Assembly: GCF_002940205.1 (NCBI RefSeq)
Contig: NZ_MDSK01000005.1
Span: forward strand, 102,237 to 166,236
Direction of reading: 5' to 3'
Length of the DNA: 64,000 nucleotides
Source: Xanthomonas arboricola pv. guizotiae
GTDB lineage: Bacteria; Pseudomonadota; Gammaproteobacteria; Xanthomonadales; Xanthomonadaceae
Shown: positions 51,493 through 60,859 of the stretch, in pieces
How the letters are laid out: each line of letters begins with the position of its first letter
Numbering within the stretch: position 1 is the stretch's first letter
The notes under the pieces: generated by a model
Seen by the model: the letters and a program-made list of their open reading frames with translations, nothing else
Databases searched by the model: none
Told to the model about the DNA's origin: nothing
Made by a program: the position numbers and the translations under genes

Positions 51493-53904
51493 ATGGCGAC
51501 CGACAGCATGGATGCGTCAGCACAGGCACCGCCTACGCCGCAGCGCGTCTCCACGATGACCGCGGCAGCGGCCTTGTTGCTGGGCATCGTGATGTGCGCG
51601 TGGTCGCCTGCGCTGCTGTCGCGTGCGGTCTATGCGGCATGCCTTGCTGCAGCGGTGCTGGGCATCGGCCTCGGCAGATGGCTGCGTCCGCGGCGGATCG
51701 TGTTGGTGGGGTCACTGGCCTGCGCGATGTTCGGTTTCGGCCTGATGGGCTGGCAGGTCGCCGGCGTCCTGCAGGCACAACTGCGCCCGCAGGATAAAGC
51801 GCGGGAACTGACGGTGCGCGGGCAGATTGTCGAACTGCCGGTCGCCGAGCCACGCCGCACGCGCTTTCAGCTGCGTGTGGATGACGATCCCGCACAGCCT
51901 GCCGCGCTGCGCGGCAAGCTGCTGCAGCTGGCCTGGTATGACGACTTCGGTGCCGAGCGCATCGGGCCGCGTGCCGCGCTGCGCGCGGGCGCCGCCTGGC
52001 AGCTGCGGCTCAAGCTGCGTGCGCCGCGCGGCTTGCGCAACCCCGGTGGCTTCGATGCCGAGCGGCAGGCACTGGCGCAGCGCATTGCCGCCAGCGGCTA
52101 TGTGCGGGTGCCGATTGCGGCGCGGCAGACCGCAGCACCGCGCGGCGTGGATGCCTGGCGCGAAGCGATGTCGCAGCGCATTGCCGACCGCGTGCCCGGA
52201 TCATCGGCGCCTTATCTGCGCGCGCTCGCATTGGGCGACACGCGCGGGCTGGACGACGCAGCCTGGGCCACCCTGCGCGCGACCGGGCTCAGCCATCTGA
52301 TTGCGATCTCGGGATTTCACGTGGGGCTGGTCGCTGCATTCCTCGCCATGCTGGTCGCCGGACTCTGGCGAGCCTGGCCCGCGCTTGGAACGCGGATTCC
52401 GCGTTCCCACGCAGCGGCGGTCGCCGCCTTGCTCGGCGCGGCAGGCTATGCGGTGCTGGCGGGCCTGGCGCTGCCCACGGTGCGCACCGTGCTGATGATC
52501 GCCGTGGTCGCGTTGGCGCGGGTGCTGCGGCGGCGTGCCAGCACCGTGCAGATCCTCGCGCTGGCGGTGTTGGCAGTGCTGCTGTGGGACCCGCTGAGCG
52601 TGCTGGTGGCGGGCTTCTGGCTCAGCTTTGCCGGGGTGGCCTGGCTGGTGTGGTGCCTGCCGTCGGACGATCGCGCGGTCGTGCGTGGCTTCCTGTCCGC
52701 CCAGACCGTCGCCACGGTCGGCCTGCTGCCGTTGACCGTCAGCCTGTTCGGGCAGGCATCGCTGGTGGGGCCGTTGGCCAATCTGGTCGCCATTCCCTGG
52801 TGGACCTGTGTGGTGGTGCCGCTCGCCTTGCTGGGCACCGGGCTGGAAGCGGTGCTGCCGGGAGCGGGTGTGTGGGCATGGCGATTGGCCGGCTGGTGCT
52901 TCGAACTGACCTGGCCGGGCCTGGTCTGGCTCGGGCAGACCTCGGTGGCGTTGTGGTGGGTGCCCGAGTCCGATGCGCTCGCGTTGGTCGCAGCCTTGCT
53001 GGGTGCGTTCTGGTTGCTGCTGCCGCGCGGCACGCCCGGCAAATCCATGGCGCTGCTGTTGTGGTTGCCGCTGCTGTGGCCCGACCGCGAGCTGCCCGCG
53101 GCCGGCGAGGCCGATGTGCAGGTGCTGGACGTGGGGCAGGGCCTGGCGGTGCTGGTGCGCACGCAACGGCATGCGTTGCTGTTCGACACCGGCCCGGCGG
53201 TGCGCGATGGCTTCGATGCCGGCGAACGGGTGGTGTTGCCGGCCCTGCGCGCGCTCGGGGTGCGCCGCCTGGATGCCATCGTGCTCAGTCACGCCGACGC
53301 CGACCATGCCGGCGGCTATGCAGCGGTGCGTGCGGGATTGCCCGTTGCGATGACGGCGGCACCGCCACAGGCGCCACTGGACGTCAGCAGCCGCTGCCGT
53401 GCCGGTCAGCAATGGGCATGGGACGGCGTGCGCTTTGGCTTCCTGCACCCCAGCGCCGGCTTTCCGTATCTGCGCAATCAGTCCAGTTGCGTGCTGCGCA
53501 TCCAGACGCGGTATGGAAGCGCCCTGTTGCCGGGCGATATCGGCGAGCTCGTCGAGCGCCGCCTGCTGCGTGAACATGCCGCGCAGTTACGTGCCGATCT
53601 GGTGGTGGTCCCGCACCATGGCAGCGCCGACGGCTCGCATGCCGATTTCATCGCCGCCACCGGCGCACGGCTGGCACTGGTGTCCTCCGGGCACGGCAAT
53701 CGCTTCGGTCACCCGCGTGCCGAGGTGGTGCAGCGCTGGCAGGGCAGTGGCGCCGAGTTGCTCGACACCGCCCAGGCCGGGGCGATCCGGGTCTGGCTGG
53801 GCGCCGACGGCCTGCAGGTACGCGAGCGGCGGCGTTGGCAGCCACGGCTCTGGGATGCTGCGGAACGGCGGCGGTCGGCTGCTATCCTAGCGACCAGCGA
53901 ATAG
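51493..53904 (+). CDS. comEC: Competence DNA-uptake channel ComEC/Rec2
   Basis: An 803-residue inner-membrane protein expected to pass single-stranded DNA into the cytoplasm. The N-terminal DUF4131-like region and Competence domain (HLIAISGFHVGLVAAF near residue 275) have many helices. The C-terminal metallo-beta-lactamase domain has LSHADADHAGG and VPHHGSADGSH. ATG at 51493 is plausible; an ATG at 51508 is an alternative. It is followed 28 bases later by exbB, so it could lead that operon. Confidence 0.93.
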   Translation: MATDSMDASAQAPPTPQRVSTMTAAAALLLGIVMCAWSPALLSRAVYAACLAAAVLGIGLGRWLRPRRIVLVGSLACAMFGFGLMGWQVAGVLQAQLRPQDKARELTVRGQIVELPVAEPRRTRFQLRVDDDPAQPAALRGKLLQLAWYDDFGAERIGPRAALRAGAAWQLRLKLRAPRGLRNPGGFDAERQALAQRIAASGYVRVPIAARQTAAPRGVDAWREAMSQRIADRVPGSSAPYLRALALGDTRGLDDAAWATLRATGLSHLIAISGFHVGLVAAFLAMLVAGLWRAWPALGTRIPRSHAAAVAALLGAAGYAVLAGLALPTVRTVLMIAVVALARVLRRRASTVQILALAVLAVLLWDPLSVLVAGFWLSFAGVAWLVWCLPSDDRAVVRGFLSAQTVATVGLLPLTVSLFGQASLVGPLANLVAIPWWTCVVVPLALLGTGLEAVLPGAGVWAWRLAGWCFELTWPGLVWLGQTSVALWWVPESDALALVAALLGAFWLLLPRGTPGKSMALLLWLPLLWPDRELPAAGEADVQVLDVGQGLAVLVRTQRHALLFDTGPAVRDGFDAGERVVLPALRALGVRRLDAIVLSHADADHAGGYAAVRAGLPVAMTAAPPQAPLDVSSRCRAGQQWAWDGVRFGFLHPSAGFPYLRNQSSCVLRIQTRYGSALLPGDIGELVERRLLREHAAQLRADLVVVPHHGSADGSHADFIAATGARLALVSSGHGNRFGHPRAEVVQRWQGSGAELLDTAQAGAIRVWLGADGLQVRERRRWQPRLWDAAERRRSAAILATSE

Positions 53905-53932
53905 GCGGCCGCGTTGCCGGAGGAATCGAATC

Positions 53933-54595
53933 GTGTTGGAGCTGGTCAAGGCAGGCGGTTGGCCGATGGTGCCGTTGCTGTTGCTGGGCGTGATCGCCCT
54001 GGCGATCGTGCTGGAGCGTCTGTGGAGCCTGCGCCGCAACGAGGTGACCCCGCCAGGTCTGGGCGAGGAGGTCCGCAACTGGGCCGCGCGCGGCAAACTG
54101 GATCCCAGCCACATCGAGTCGCTGCGGCGCAATTCGCCGCTGGGTGCCTTGCTGGCTGCGGCGCTGGACGTGCGTGGTCGTCCGCGTGAGTTGATTCGCG
54201 AGCGTATCGAGGACACCGGCCGGCATGTGGTGCACCGCATGGAGCGCTATCTGAATGCCTTGGGCACGATCGCCTCGGCCGGGCCGCTGCTGGGGCTGCT
54301 GGGCACGGTGGTCGGCATGATCCAGATGTTCCTGGGCATCCTCGATCACGGCGTGGGCGATGTGAACCAGCTGGCGGGCGGCATCGGCAAGGCGCTGGTG
54401 TGCACGGCCACCGGCATGATCATTGCGGTACCGGCATTGATGGCGCATCGCTTCTTCAAGGGCCGCATCGCCGGCTACATCATCGAGATGGAGCAGGAAG
54501 CCACCTTGTTGCTGGACACGATGGACGGCCGCGTGGTGCCAGCCGCCACGGCGCCGGTCGCGGCAGCTGGCAAACCCGTCATGGCAAAGGGCTGA
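53933..54595 (+). CDS. exbB: ExbB/TolQ-family proton channel protein
   Basis: A 220-residue inner-membrane protein with three helices: LLLLGVIALAIVLERLW near the N-terminus, GPLLGLLGTVVGMIQMF and ALVCTATGMIIAVPALMAHRF. These match MotA/TolQ/ExbB channels. The GTG start at 53933 has GGAGGAATC upstream. Its partner exbD follows three bases later. In Xanthomonas this pair stands before msbA-lpxK, unlike the TonB-linked exbBD, so its exact energy-coupled target is uncertain. Confidence 0.92.
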   Translation: MLELVKAGGWPMVPLLLLGVIALAIVLERLWSLRRNEVTPPGLGEEVRNWAARGKLDPSHIESLRRNSPLGALLAAALDVRGRPRELIRERIEDTGRHVVHRMERYLNALGTIASAGPLLGLLGTVVGMIQMFLGILDHGVGDVNQLAGGIGKALVCTATGMIIAVPALMAHRFFKGRIAGYIIEMEQEATLLLDTMDGRVVPAATAPVAAAGKPVMAKG

Positions 54596-54598
54596 CGG

Positions 54599-55063
54599 AT
54601 GCACATCGGCAGTGACCGAGGCCAGGACGAGCCGCATATCGATCTGGTGCCATTGATTGACGTGATCCTCGTCCTCATCATCTTTTTCGTGGTGACCACG
54701 ACCTTCGACGCACGCTCCACGCTGCAATTGCAGCTGCCGACCGCCAGCGACCAGCACAGCAGCACACCCCCACGTTCGCTGAGCGTGCTGGTCAATGCCG
54801 ATGGGCGTTATTTCATCAACGACCAGGAAGTGCTGCGTTCGGACGTGGACTCGCTCAAGCAGACCATCGCCCAGCTCGCCGGCGACGACCGTGAGCAGAC
54901 GGTGTTGCTGCGCGCCGATGCACGCACGCCGTATCAAGCGGTGGTGACCGCGCAGGATGCATTGGGACAACTCGGCTTCCGCCGCATCGCGATCGCCACA
55001 GCGCCTCAAGCCGGGGCGACACCGACGACCGGCCAGACCCGCACCAACGGAACCCGCCAGTGA
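54599..55063 (+). CDS. exbD: ExbD/TolR-family protein
   Basis: A 154-residue protein with a single N-terminal helix containing the key proton-path Asp (IDLVPLIDVILVLIIFFVV) and a periplasmic domain (VTAQDALGQLGFRRI). It partners the adjacent ExbB. The C-terminal tail is Thr/Gln-rich. The stop overlaps the msbA GTG start (GTGA). Confidence 0.92.
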   Translation: MHIGSDRGQDEPHIDLVPLIDVILVLIIFFVVTTTFDARSTLQLQLPTASDQHSSTPPRSLSVLVNADGRYFINDQEVLRSDVDSLKQTIAQLAGDDREQTVLLRADARTPYQAVVTAQDALGQLGFRRIAIATAPQAGATPTTGQTRTNGTRQ

Positions 55064-56829
55064 CCACCTCCAACGACCGCCCGGCGCCAGTGTCGTCCTG
55101 GCGCACGTACCGTCGCCTGCTGGCCTTCGCCAAGCCGTATCGCCTGTTGCTGGTCGCCGCGCTGGTTGCCGCGCTGATCGAAGCGGCGGGCACCACCGGC
55201 TTCCTGGCATTGATGAAGCCGATCACCGACGAGACCTTCATCTACAAGAATGCCGAAGTCAGTCGCTGGCTGCCGGTGCAGATCATCCTGCTGTTCGTGG
55301 TGCGCGGGGTCGCCGGCTACATCACCGATATGGCGATGGGCAAATCCGCACGCAGCATCGCGCGCGACCTGCGCGTCAAGGTGATGTCCAAATATCTGCG
55401 CCTGCCGGGATCGCGCTTCGATTCCGAGCCGGTGCCGTCGATGCTGATCCGGCTGGGCTCGGACTCGGACCAGGTGGCGCAGGCGGCGGTGGATGCGGTC
55501 AAGGTGATGATCCAGCAATCGCTGCAGGTGATCGGCGCGCTGGCGCTGATGCTGTGGCATAGCTGGCAGGTCACGCTGACCATCCTGGTGCTGGCGCCGG
55601 TGCTGGCCTGGGTGATGGACAAGGTGGCGCGGCGCTACCGGCGCATCAGCCACAGCATCCAGGAAAGCGGCGCGCATCTGCTGCAGGCGGCCGACCAGAC
55701 CTTGTCCAGCCATCAGGAGGTCAAGATCTACGGTGCCCAGCAGACCGAAATGGAGCGCTATGGCGCGCTGGCCGACCGCAATCTGCGCCTGGCCATGAAG
55801 GTCGAATCCACGCGCGGCATTTCCACCGCCACGGTGCAGATGATCGGTGCGATCGGTCTGTCGGCGCTGCTGTTCGTGGCCGGGGCCCAGGCCCTGGCCG
55901 GGCGGCTGACGGCCGGCGACTTCGTGGTGCTGATGACCTCGATGCTGACGATCATTCCGGGCCTCAAGCAGCTCACCAATGTGCAGAACATGGTGCAGCG
56001 CGGCCTGGCCTCGGCCGAGCGCCTGTTCTCGGTGCTCGACAGTCCCGACGAGCCGGACCAGGGCGCGGTGCCGCTGACGCGCGCCAAGGGCCTGATCGAG
56101 TTCCGCCATGTCACTGCACGCTATCCGGGCCAGGCGAATCCGGCCCTGGCCGATGTCAGTTTCGTGGCGCAACCGGGCACGGTGACGGCGATCGTCGGGC
56201 GCTCGGGCAGCGGCAAGTCCAGCCTGATCAAGTTGATCCCGCGCTTCTACGAGGCAGAGTCCGGGCAGATCCTGCTCGACGGACACCCGGTGCAGGCGTA
56301 CGCGCTGGCCGATCTGCGGCGGCAGATCGCGCTGGTCGGCCAGCAGGTGATGCTGTTCGACGGCAGCATCGCCGACAACGTCGCCTATGGCGAAATGCGC
56401 AGTGCCGATGCCGGCCAGCTGGAACGCGCCATCCTGGGCGCCAACGCGATGGAGTTCGTCGCGCAATTGCCCGACGGCCTGCAGTCGCATGTGGGCACCA
56501 AGGGCGGGCGCCTGTCCGGCGGCCAGCGCCAGCGTCTGGCGATCGCACGCGCGATGCTCAAGGACGCGCCGATCCTGATCCTGGACGAGGCCACCGCGGC
56601 GCTGGACAACGAATCCGAACGGCTGGTGCAGGACGCCCTGCACAAGCTGATGCCGGACCGCACCACGCTGGTGATCGCGCACCGCCTGTCCACCATCGAG
56701 CATGCCGACCAGGTGCTGGTGATGGATCAGGGCCGTATCGTCGAGCGCGGCACCCATCACCAATTGCTGGAGCAGGGCGGCTTGTACTCGCACCTGCACG
56801 GCATGCAGTTTCGCGAACGTCAGGCATGA
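55060..56829 (+). CDS. msbA: Lipid A export ATP-binding/permease MsbA
   Basis: Flips lipid A-core across the inner membrane. The 589-residue half-transporter has six helices followed by an ABC domain with Walker [10 protein letters not shown], signature [16 protein letters not shown], Walker [13 protein letters not shown] and AHRLST. GTG start at 55060 overlaps exbD; the stop overlaps lpxK (ATGA). The pairing with lpxK is typical of this role. Confidence 0.95.
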   Translation: MTTSNDRPAPVSSWRTYRRLLAFAKPYRLLLVAALVAALIEAAGTTGFLALMKPITDETFIYKNAEVSRWLPVQIILLFVVRGVAGYITDMAMGKSARSIARDLRVKVMSKYLRLPGSRFDSEPVPSMLIRLGSDSDQVAQAAVDAVKVMIQQSLQVIGALALMLWHSWQVTLTILVLAPVLAWVMDKVARRYRRISHSIQESGAHLLQAADQTLSSHQEVKIYGAQQTEMERYGALADRNLRLAMKVESTRGISTATVQMIGAIGLSALLFVAGAQALAGRLTAGDFVVLMTSMLTIIPGLKQLTNVQNMVQRGLASAERLFSVLDSPDEPDQGAVPLTRAKGLIEFRHVTARYPGQANPALADVSFVAQPGTVTAIVGRSGSGKSSLIKLIPRFYEAESGQILLDGHPVQAYALADLRRQIALVGQQVMLFDGSIADNVAYGEMRSADAGQLERAILGANAMEFVAQLPDGLQSHVGTKGGRLSGGQRQRLAIARAMLKDAPILILDEATAALDNESERLVQDALHKLMPDRTTLVIAHRLSTIEHADQVLVMDQGRIVERGTHHQLLEQGGLYSHLHGMQFRERQA

Positions 56830-57863
56830 GCAAGCGCGGCACCCGCACGCCGGGTTACTGGTACGACAATGCGCCGATCCCGCTGTCGGCGCGCCTGCTG
56901 GTGCCGGTCTACGGCGCTGCCATCGCGCTGCGGCGCGCCCTGTATCGCCGCGGCTGGCGCAAGCGCCACGGCGTGCCGGTGCCGGTGATCGTGGTGGGCA
57001 ACGTCACTGCCGGCGGCACCGGCAAGACCCCGTTGACGATTGCCCTGGTCGCCAGGTTGCAGGAGGCCGGCTGGACGCCCGGCGTGGCCAGCCGCGGGTA
57101 TGGCCGGGACGAATCGGGCACGGCACGCTGGGTCGAGGCGGACACGCCGGTCGCGCTCGGCGGCGACGAGCCGGTCCTGATCGCCTGGAAGACCGGCGCC
57201 CGCGTGCGCGTGGACAGCGATCGCCTGGCTGCGGCGCGCGCCCTGGCGGAAGCGGGCTGCGACATCGTCGTCTGCGACGACGGGCTGCAGCACTATCGGC
57301 TGGCCCGCGATGTCGAGATCGAAGTGGTCGATGGCCAGCGCCGCTACGGCAACGGGCGCCTGCTGCCGGCCGGGCCGCTGCGCGAGCCGGCTGCGCGTGC
57401 ACGCGACTGCGATTTCCGCGTGGTCAATCTGGGCCAGGCCAGCGCAGCAGCGACCACACCCGCGCCCGATGACGCCGGATTCGGCGAATGGCAGATGCGC
57501 CTGAGCATCGACAGCGTGCAGCCGATGGATGGCAAGCGCGCTCAACCATTGAGCAGGCTGGCCGGCCAGCGCGTGCATGCCGTTGCCGGGATCGCGCACC
57601 CGGAACGTTTCTTCGCGATGCTGCGTGCGCGCGGCATCGGCGTGGTGCCGCATGCCTTTCCCGATCACCATGTCTATCGCGCCGCCGACTTCAGCTTCGG
57701 CAGCCGCCTGCCGGTGCTGATGACGGAAAAGGATGCAGTGAAGTGCAGGCCATTTGCCGACGAGTGGCTGTACAGCGTACCGCTCAAGGCGGAGCTGCCG
57801 GCGGCGTTCTGGGTGAGCCTGCTGGATCGCCTGGACAAGTTGGCGAGCCGGCAGGGCGTGTGA
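56826..57863 (+). CDS. lpxK: Tetraacyldisaccharide 4'-kinase
   Basis: Adds the 4'-phosphate to the lipid A precursor. The 345-residue protein has the P-loop [14 protein letters not shown] near residue 58 and SRGYGRDE plus [19 protein letters not shown] with the catalytic Asp. Start overlaps msbA. Confidence 0.95.
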   Translation: MSKRGTRTPGYWYDNAPIPLSARLLVPVYGAAIALRRALYRRGWRKRHGVPVPVIVVGNVTAGGTGKTPLTIALVARLQEAGWTPGVASRGYGRDESGTARWVEADTPVALGGDEPVLIAWKTGARVRVDSDRLAAARALAEAGCDIVVCDDGLQHYRLARDVEIEVVDGQRRYGNGRLLPAGPLREPAARARDCDFRVVNLGQASAAATTPAPDDAGFGEWQMRLSIDSVQPMDGKRAQPLSRLAGQRVHAVAGIAHPERFFAMLRARGIGVVPHAFPDHHVYRAADFSFGSRLPVLMTEKDAVKCRPFADEWLYSVPLKAELPAAFWVSLLDRLDKLASRQGV

Positions 57864-57881
57864 ACGCTGCGCCGGTAGGGC

Positions 57882-58028
57882 GATCTGCAGCTTGGTTGCA
57901 GGGTCCTTGCCGACACACCGTCGCGGGACACACCGCAAGGACATCCATGCAGGTGCTTACGCGGCATCCATACCGCGTAAGGTCCCGCGACGTTGGAGGG
58001 GCAAGGACCAATCAAGATGGTCGGTGTG
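57882..58028. repeat. Copy B of a dispersed intergenic hairpin repeat
   Basis: In the 313-base lpxK-kdsB spacer. Nested inverted repeats form a long stem: GGTCCTTGCC (57902-57911) with GGCAAGGACC (58000-58009), CGTCGCGGGAC (57919-57929) with GTCCCGCGACG (57982-57992), and TTACGCGG (57957-57964) with CCGCGTAA (57973-57980). The ends resemble copy A at 19277-19405. No gene is seen in this spacer. Confidence 0.7.
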
Positions 58029-58176
58029 CATAGCAGTGCATGCAGCGGCGTGCTGGTGCCGATGTAGGGCATCGCTGCCCAACTGACCACCGCGACTTCG
58101 CTCAATCACACAACGACAGCATGCGATTCGGTTATCTCGTTTCTTCCACTCTTCCTGCTTTCCAGAGCGCGCACGC

Positions 58177-58956
58177 ATGGCCACCACAACCCCTGCAGAT
58201 TTCGTCGTCGCCATTCCCGCGCGCTACGCCTCCACGCGCTTGCCGGGCAAGCCGCTGCAACTGATCGGTGGGCGCCCGATGATCCAGCATGTGGCCGAGC
58301 GGGCGCTGCTGGCCGGCGCGCGCGAGGTCTGGGTAGCCACCGACGATGCGCGCATTGCCGCGCTGATCGAAGGCCTGTCCGGTGTGCATGTGGCGATGAC
58401 CGGCAGCGAGCATGTGTCGGGCACCGACCGGCTTGCCGAATGCGCACGCATCGCCGGCTGGGAGGCCGAGACCTGCGTGGTGAACCTGCAGGGCGACGAG
58501 CCGTTCGCGCCGGCCGCCGGCATCCGTGCGGTGGCCGAGCTGCTGCTGCACTCCGGCGCCGAAATGGCCACGTTGGCCGCACAGGTCGACAGCGCGCACG
58601 AACTGTTCGATCCGAACGTGGTCAAGCTAGTGCGTAACGCAAGTGGCGACGCCTTGTACTTCAGTCGCGCGCCGATTCCCTGGCATCGCGACAGCTTCGC
58701 CAGTCAGCGCGACAGCTTGCCCGATGACGGGCAATGGCTGCGCCATATCGGGATCTACGCCTATCGCGCAGGATTTCTGCAGCGCTTTGCCGCAATGCCG
58801 CCGGGCATGCTGGAGCGCATCGAGTCGCTGGAACAATTGCGCGTGATGGAGGCCGGCTACCGCATCGCGGTGGCCTTGACGCCGGAGCAGTTTCCGCAGG
58901 GTATCGACACCCCGGACGATCTGGCGCGCGCGCAAACCCGCGTGGCAGCGGCATGA
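58177..58956 (+). CDS. kdsB: 3-deoxy-manno-octulosonate cytidylyltransferase
   Basis: Activates KDO as CMP-KDO for LPS synthesis. The 259-residue protein has [15 protein letters not shown] near residue 10, the QGDEPF motif and [11 protein letters not shown]. Length matches the family. Its stop overlaps the following phosphatase start (ATGA). Confidence 0.96.
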   Translation: MATTTPADFVVAIPARYASTRLPGKPLQLIGGRPMIQHVAERALLAGAREVWVATDDARIAALIEGLSGVHVAMTGSEHVSGTDRLAECARIAGWEAETCVVNLQGDEPFAPAAGIRAVAELLLHSGAEMATLAAQVDSAHELFDPNVVKLVRNASGDALYFSRAPIPWHRDSFASQRDSLPDDGQWLRHIGIYAYRAGFLQRFAAMPPGMLERIESLEQLRVMEAGYRIAVALTPEQFPQGIDTPDDLARAQTRVAAA

Positions 58957-59417
58957 GGGTGCTGATCGTGTGTCTGGGCAATATCTGCCGCTCGCCGATG
59001 GGCGAGGGCGCCCTGCGTGCGCGACTGTACCAGGCACGGCTGTCGCGGCGGATCGAGGTCGATTCGGCCGGTATCGGCGACTGGCATGCCGGCGATCCGC
59101 CGGACCCGCGCGCGATTCGCTGTGCACGCGGCCATGGCGTGGACATCTCCGGGTTGCGCGCGCGCCAGGTGGGTGGCGCCGACTTCGAACACTTCGACTG
59201 GTTGCTGTGCGCCGATGGCAGCAATCTGCGCGATCTGCAGCGGCTCGCCCCGGCGCCGCTGCGCGACAGGGTCGCGCTCTGGCTGCCCTGGGCGGGTGTG
59301 GAAGCGCGTGACGATATCCCCGACCCCTATAGCGGCGACATGGACGATTTCGAGCGTGCCTGGCAACTGGTCGATAGCGCTGCGCGCCGGACCGTGGCCA
59401 GACTCACCCGCAGCTAA
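58953..59417 (+). CDS. Low-molecular-weight protein tyrosine phosphatase
   Basis: A 154-residue cysteine phosphatase. The P-loop CLGNICRSP is at residues 7-15 and the general acid lies in IPDPYSGD near residue 128. These enzymes often act on exopolysaccharide tyrosine kinases, but here the gene is coupled to kdsB, so the substrate is open. Confidence 0.92.
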   Translation: MRVLIVCLGNICRSPMGEGALRARLYQARLSRRIEVDSAGIGDWHAGDPPDPRAIRCARGHGVDISGLRARQVGGADFEHFDWLLCADGSNLRDLQRLAPAPLRDRVALWLPWAGVEARDDIPDPYSGDMDDFERAWQLVDSAARRTVARLTRS

Positions 59418-59440
59418 TCGGGCTTGGGCATAATTACGCT

Positions 59441-60859
59441 ATGACTGCCCAGCTCACCCAGGAATTGCCGGAATTTCCTACCTGGCTCAATGCCAGGCCA
59501 TCCACCCTGCAGGAGCATCGCGGGCGGGCGCTGGTGCTGGCATTCGTCAATGCCAGCTCGGTGTGGTGCGCCGAGCGCCTGGCCGAGCTGGCGCAGTTCC
59601 AGGCGCGCAGCCCCGGCCGGCTGCAGGTGATCGTGGTGCAGGTGCCGCGCTTCGACAGCGAACGCGAGCCGCAACGCGCGCTCAAGCAACTGCGCGGCCA
59701 TGGTGTCAGTGCGCCCATCTTGCTCGACAGGGACTGGGAGACCTGGCGCCGTTTCGGCATCGAATCGTGGCCGACGTTGGTGCTGCTCGATGCCTACGGC
59801 CGCGAGCGTCAGCGCCTCGTCGGCGCGACCGGCGATCTCGACAAGGCGCTGGTCGCCCTGTGCGAAGGCCAGCCGCCGCCGTCGGATGCCGATCTGCATG
59901 GGGTGGCCGAGCGCGATCCCGAGCCGCGCCTGGAGCTGCGGTTTCCAACCGGTCTTGCCGCCACCGAGGACCGCCTGTACATCGCCGACACCGGCCATCA
60001 CCGCGTGCTCGAATGCACGCATGGCGGCCGCGTGCTGCGCCAGTTCGGCCACGGCAACGCGGACTTCATCGATGGTGGCGTCGGTGAGGCGGCGTTCCGG
60101 CGTCCGCAAGGCCTGGCGCTGGAGCGCGACCAGCTGTATGTCGCCGACACCGGCAATCACGCCCTGCGTCGCATCAACCTGCGCAGCGGGCAGGTCGACA
60201 CCTTGTGCGGCACCGGGCGCTCCGGCGAGCCGGTCGAGGGGCCGCTGGCGTTCGCCGGTGCCTCGGCGCTGAACTACCCGCAAGGCCTGGCCGTTGCCGA
60301 CAACCAGGTGTTGATCGCCATGGCGGGCGACAACCGCATCTGGAGCTATGACCTGGGCCGCGCCGCATTGAGCGCACGCGCCGGCACCGGTGCGCTGGAG
60401 GCGCGCGATGGCAGCGGGCATCTGGCCGCGTTCGCACAGCCGGCAGGATTGGCCGCGGTGCAGCAGGTGGCCTACATCTGCGATGGCCTGGGCTCGTCGA
60501 TCCGCACCATGCAATTGCGTGGCGATCTGGTGCAGACCCTGGTCGGCGGGCAGGGCACCTGGCAGTTCGGCGACGAGGACGGCCCGCGCGGCACTGCGCG
60601 GCTGCAGTTTCCGCAAGCCATCGCCCTGGCTGCCGATTCGCCGATGCTGTGGATTGCCGACACCGGCAACGGTCGCCTGCGCCGCCTGCGTCTGGGCGGC
60701 GGTGAACTGACCACCGTCGCGCTGCCACGCCGCCTGCATGGCCCGGCCGGTCTGGCGGTCGCCGCCGGTGCGGTGTGGATCGCCGAGACCGATGCCCATG
60801 CGGTGCTGCGCTACGACCTGGCCAGCGGCGAACTGCGCGATGTTTCGATAGAAGAATGA
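59441..60859 (+). CDS. Thioredoxin-like/NHL-repeat protein (NHLRC2-like)
   Basis: A 472-residue protein with an N-terminal thioredoxin-like fold (LVLAFVNASSVWCAERLAEL, residues about 30-150) followed by NHL beta-propeller repeats with recurring ADTGxHR/ADTGN patterns. The redox site has a single Cys (Cys43 in VWCAE), not CxxC, so ordinary disulfide exchange is unlikely. The layout resembles animal NHLRC2. No signal peptide is visible, so it is probably cytoplasmic. The stop overlaps uvrC (ATGA). Function unknown. Confidence 0.85.
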   Translation: MTAQLTQELPEFPTWLNARPSTLQEHRGRALVLAFVNASSVWCAERLAELAQFQARSPGRLQVIVVQVPRFDSEREPQRALKQLRGHGVSAPILLDRDWETWRRFGIESWPTLVLLDAYGRERQRLVGATGDLDKALVALCEGQPPPSDADLHGVAERDPEPRLELRFPTGLAATEDRLYIADTGHHRVLECTHGGRVLRQFGHGNADFIDGGVGEAAFRRPQGLALERDQLYVADTGNHALRRINLRSGQVDTLCGTGRSGEPVEGPLAFAGASALNYPQGLAVADNQVLIAMAGDNRIWSYDLGRAALSARAGTGALEARDGSGHLAAFAQPAGLAAVQQVAYICDGLGSSIRTMQLRGDLVQTLVGGQGTWQFGDEDGPRGTARLQFPQAIALAADSPMLWIADTGNGRLRRLRLGGGELTTVALPRRLHGPAGLAVAAGAVWIAETDAHAVLRYDLASGELRDVSIEE

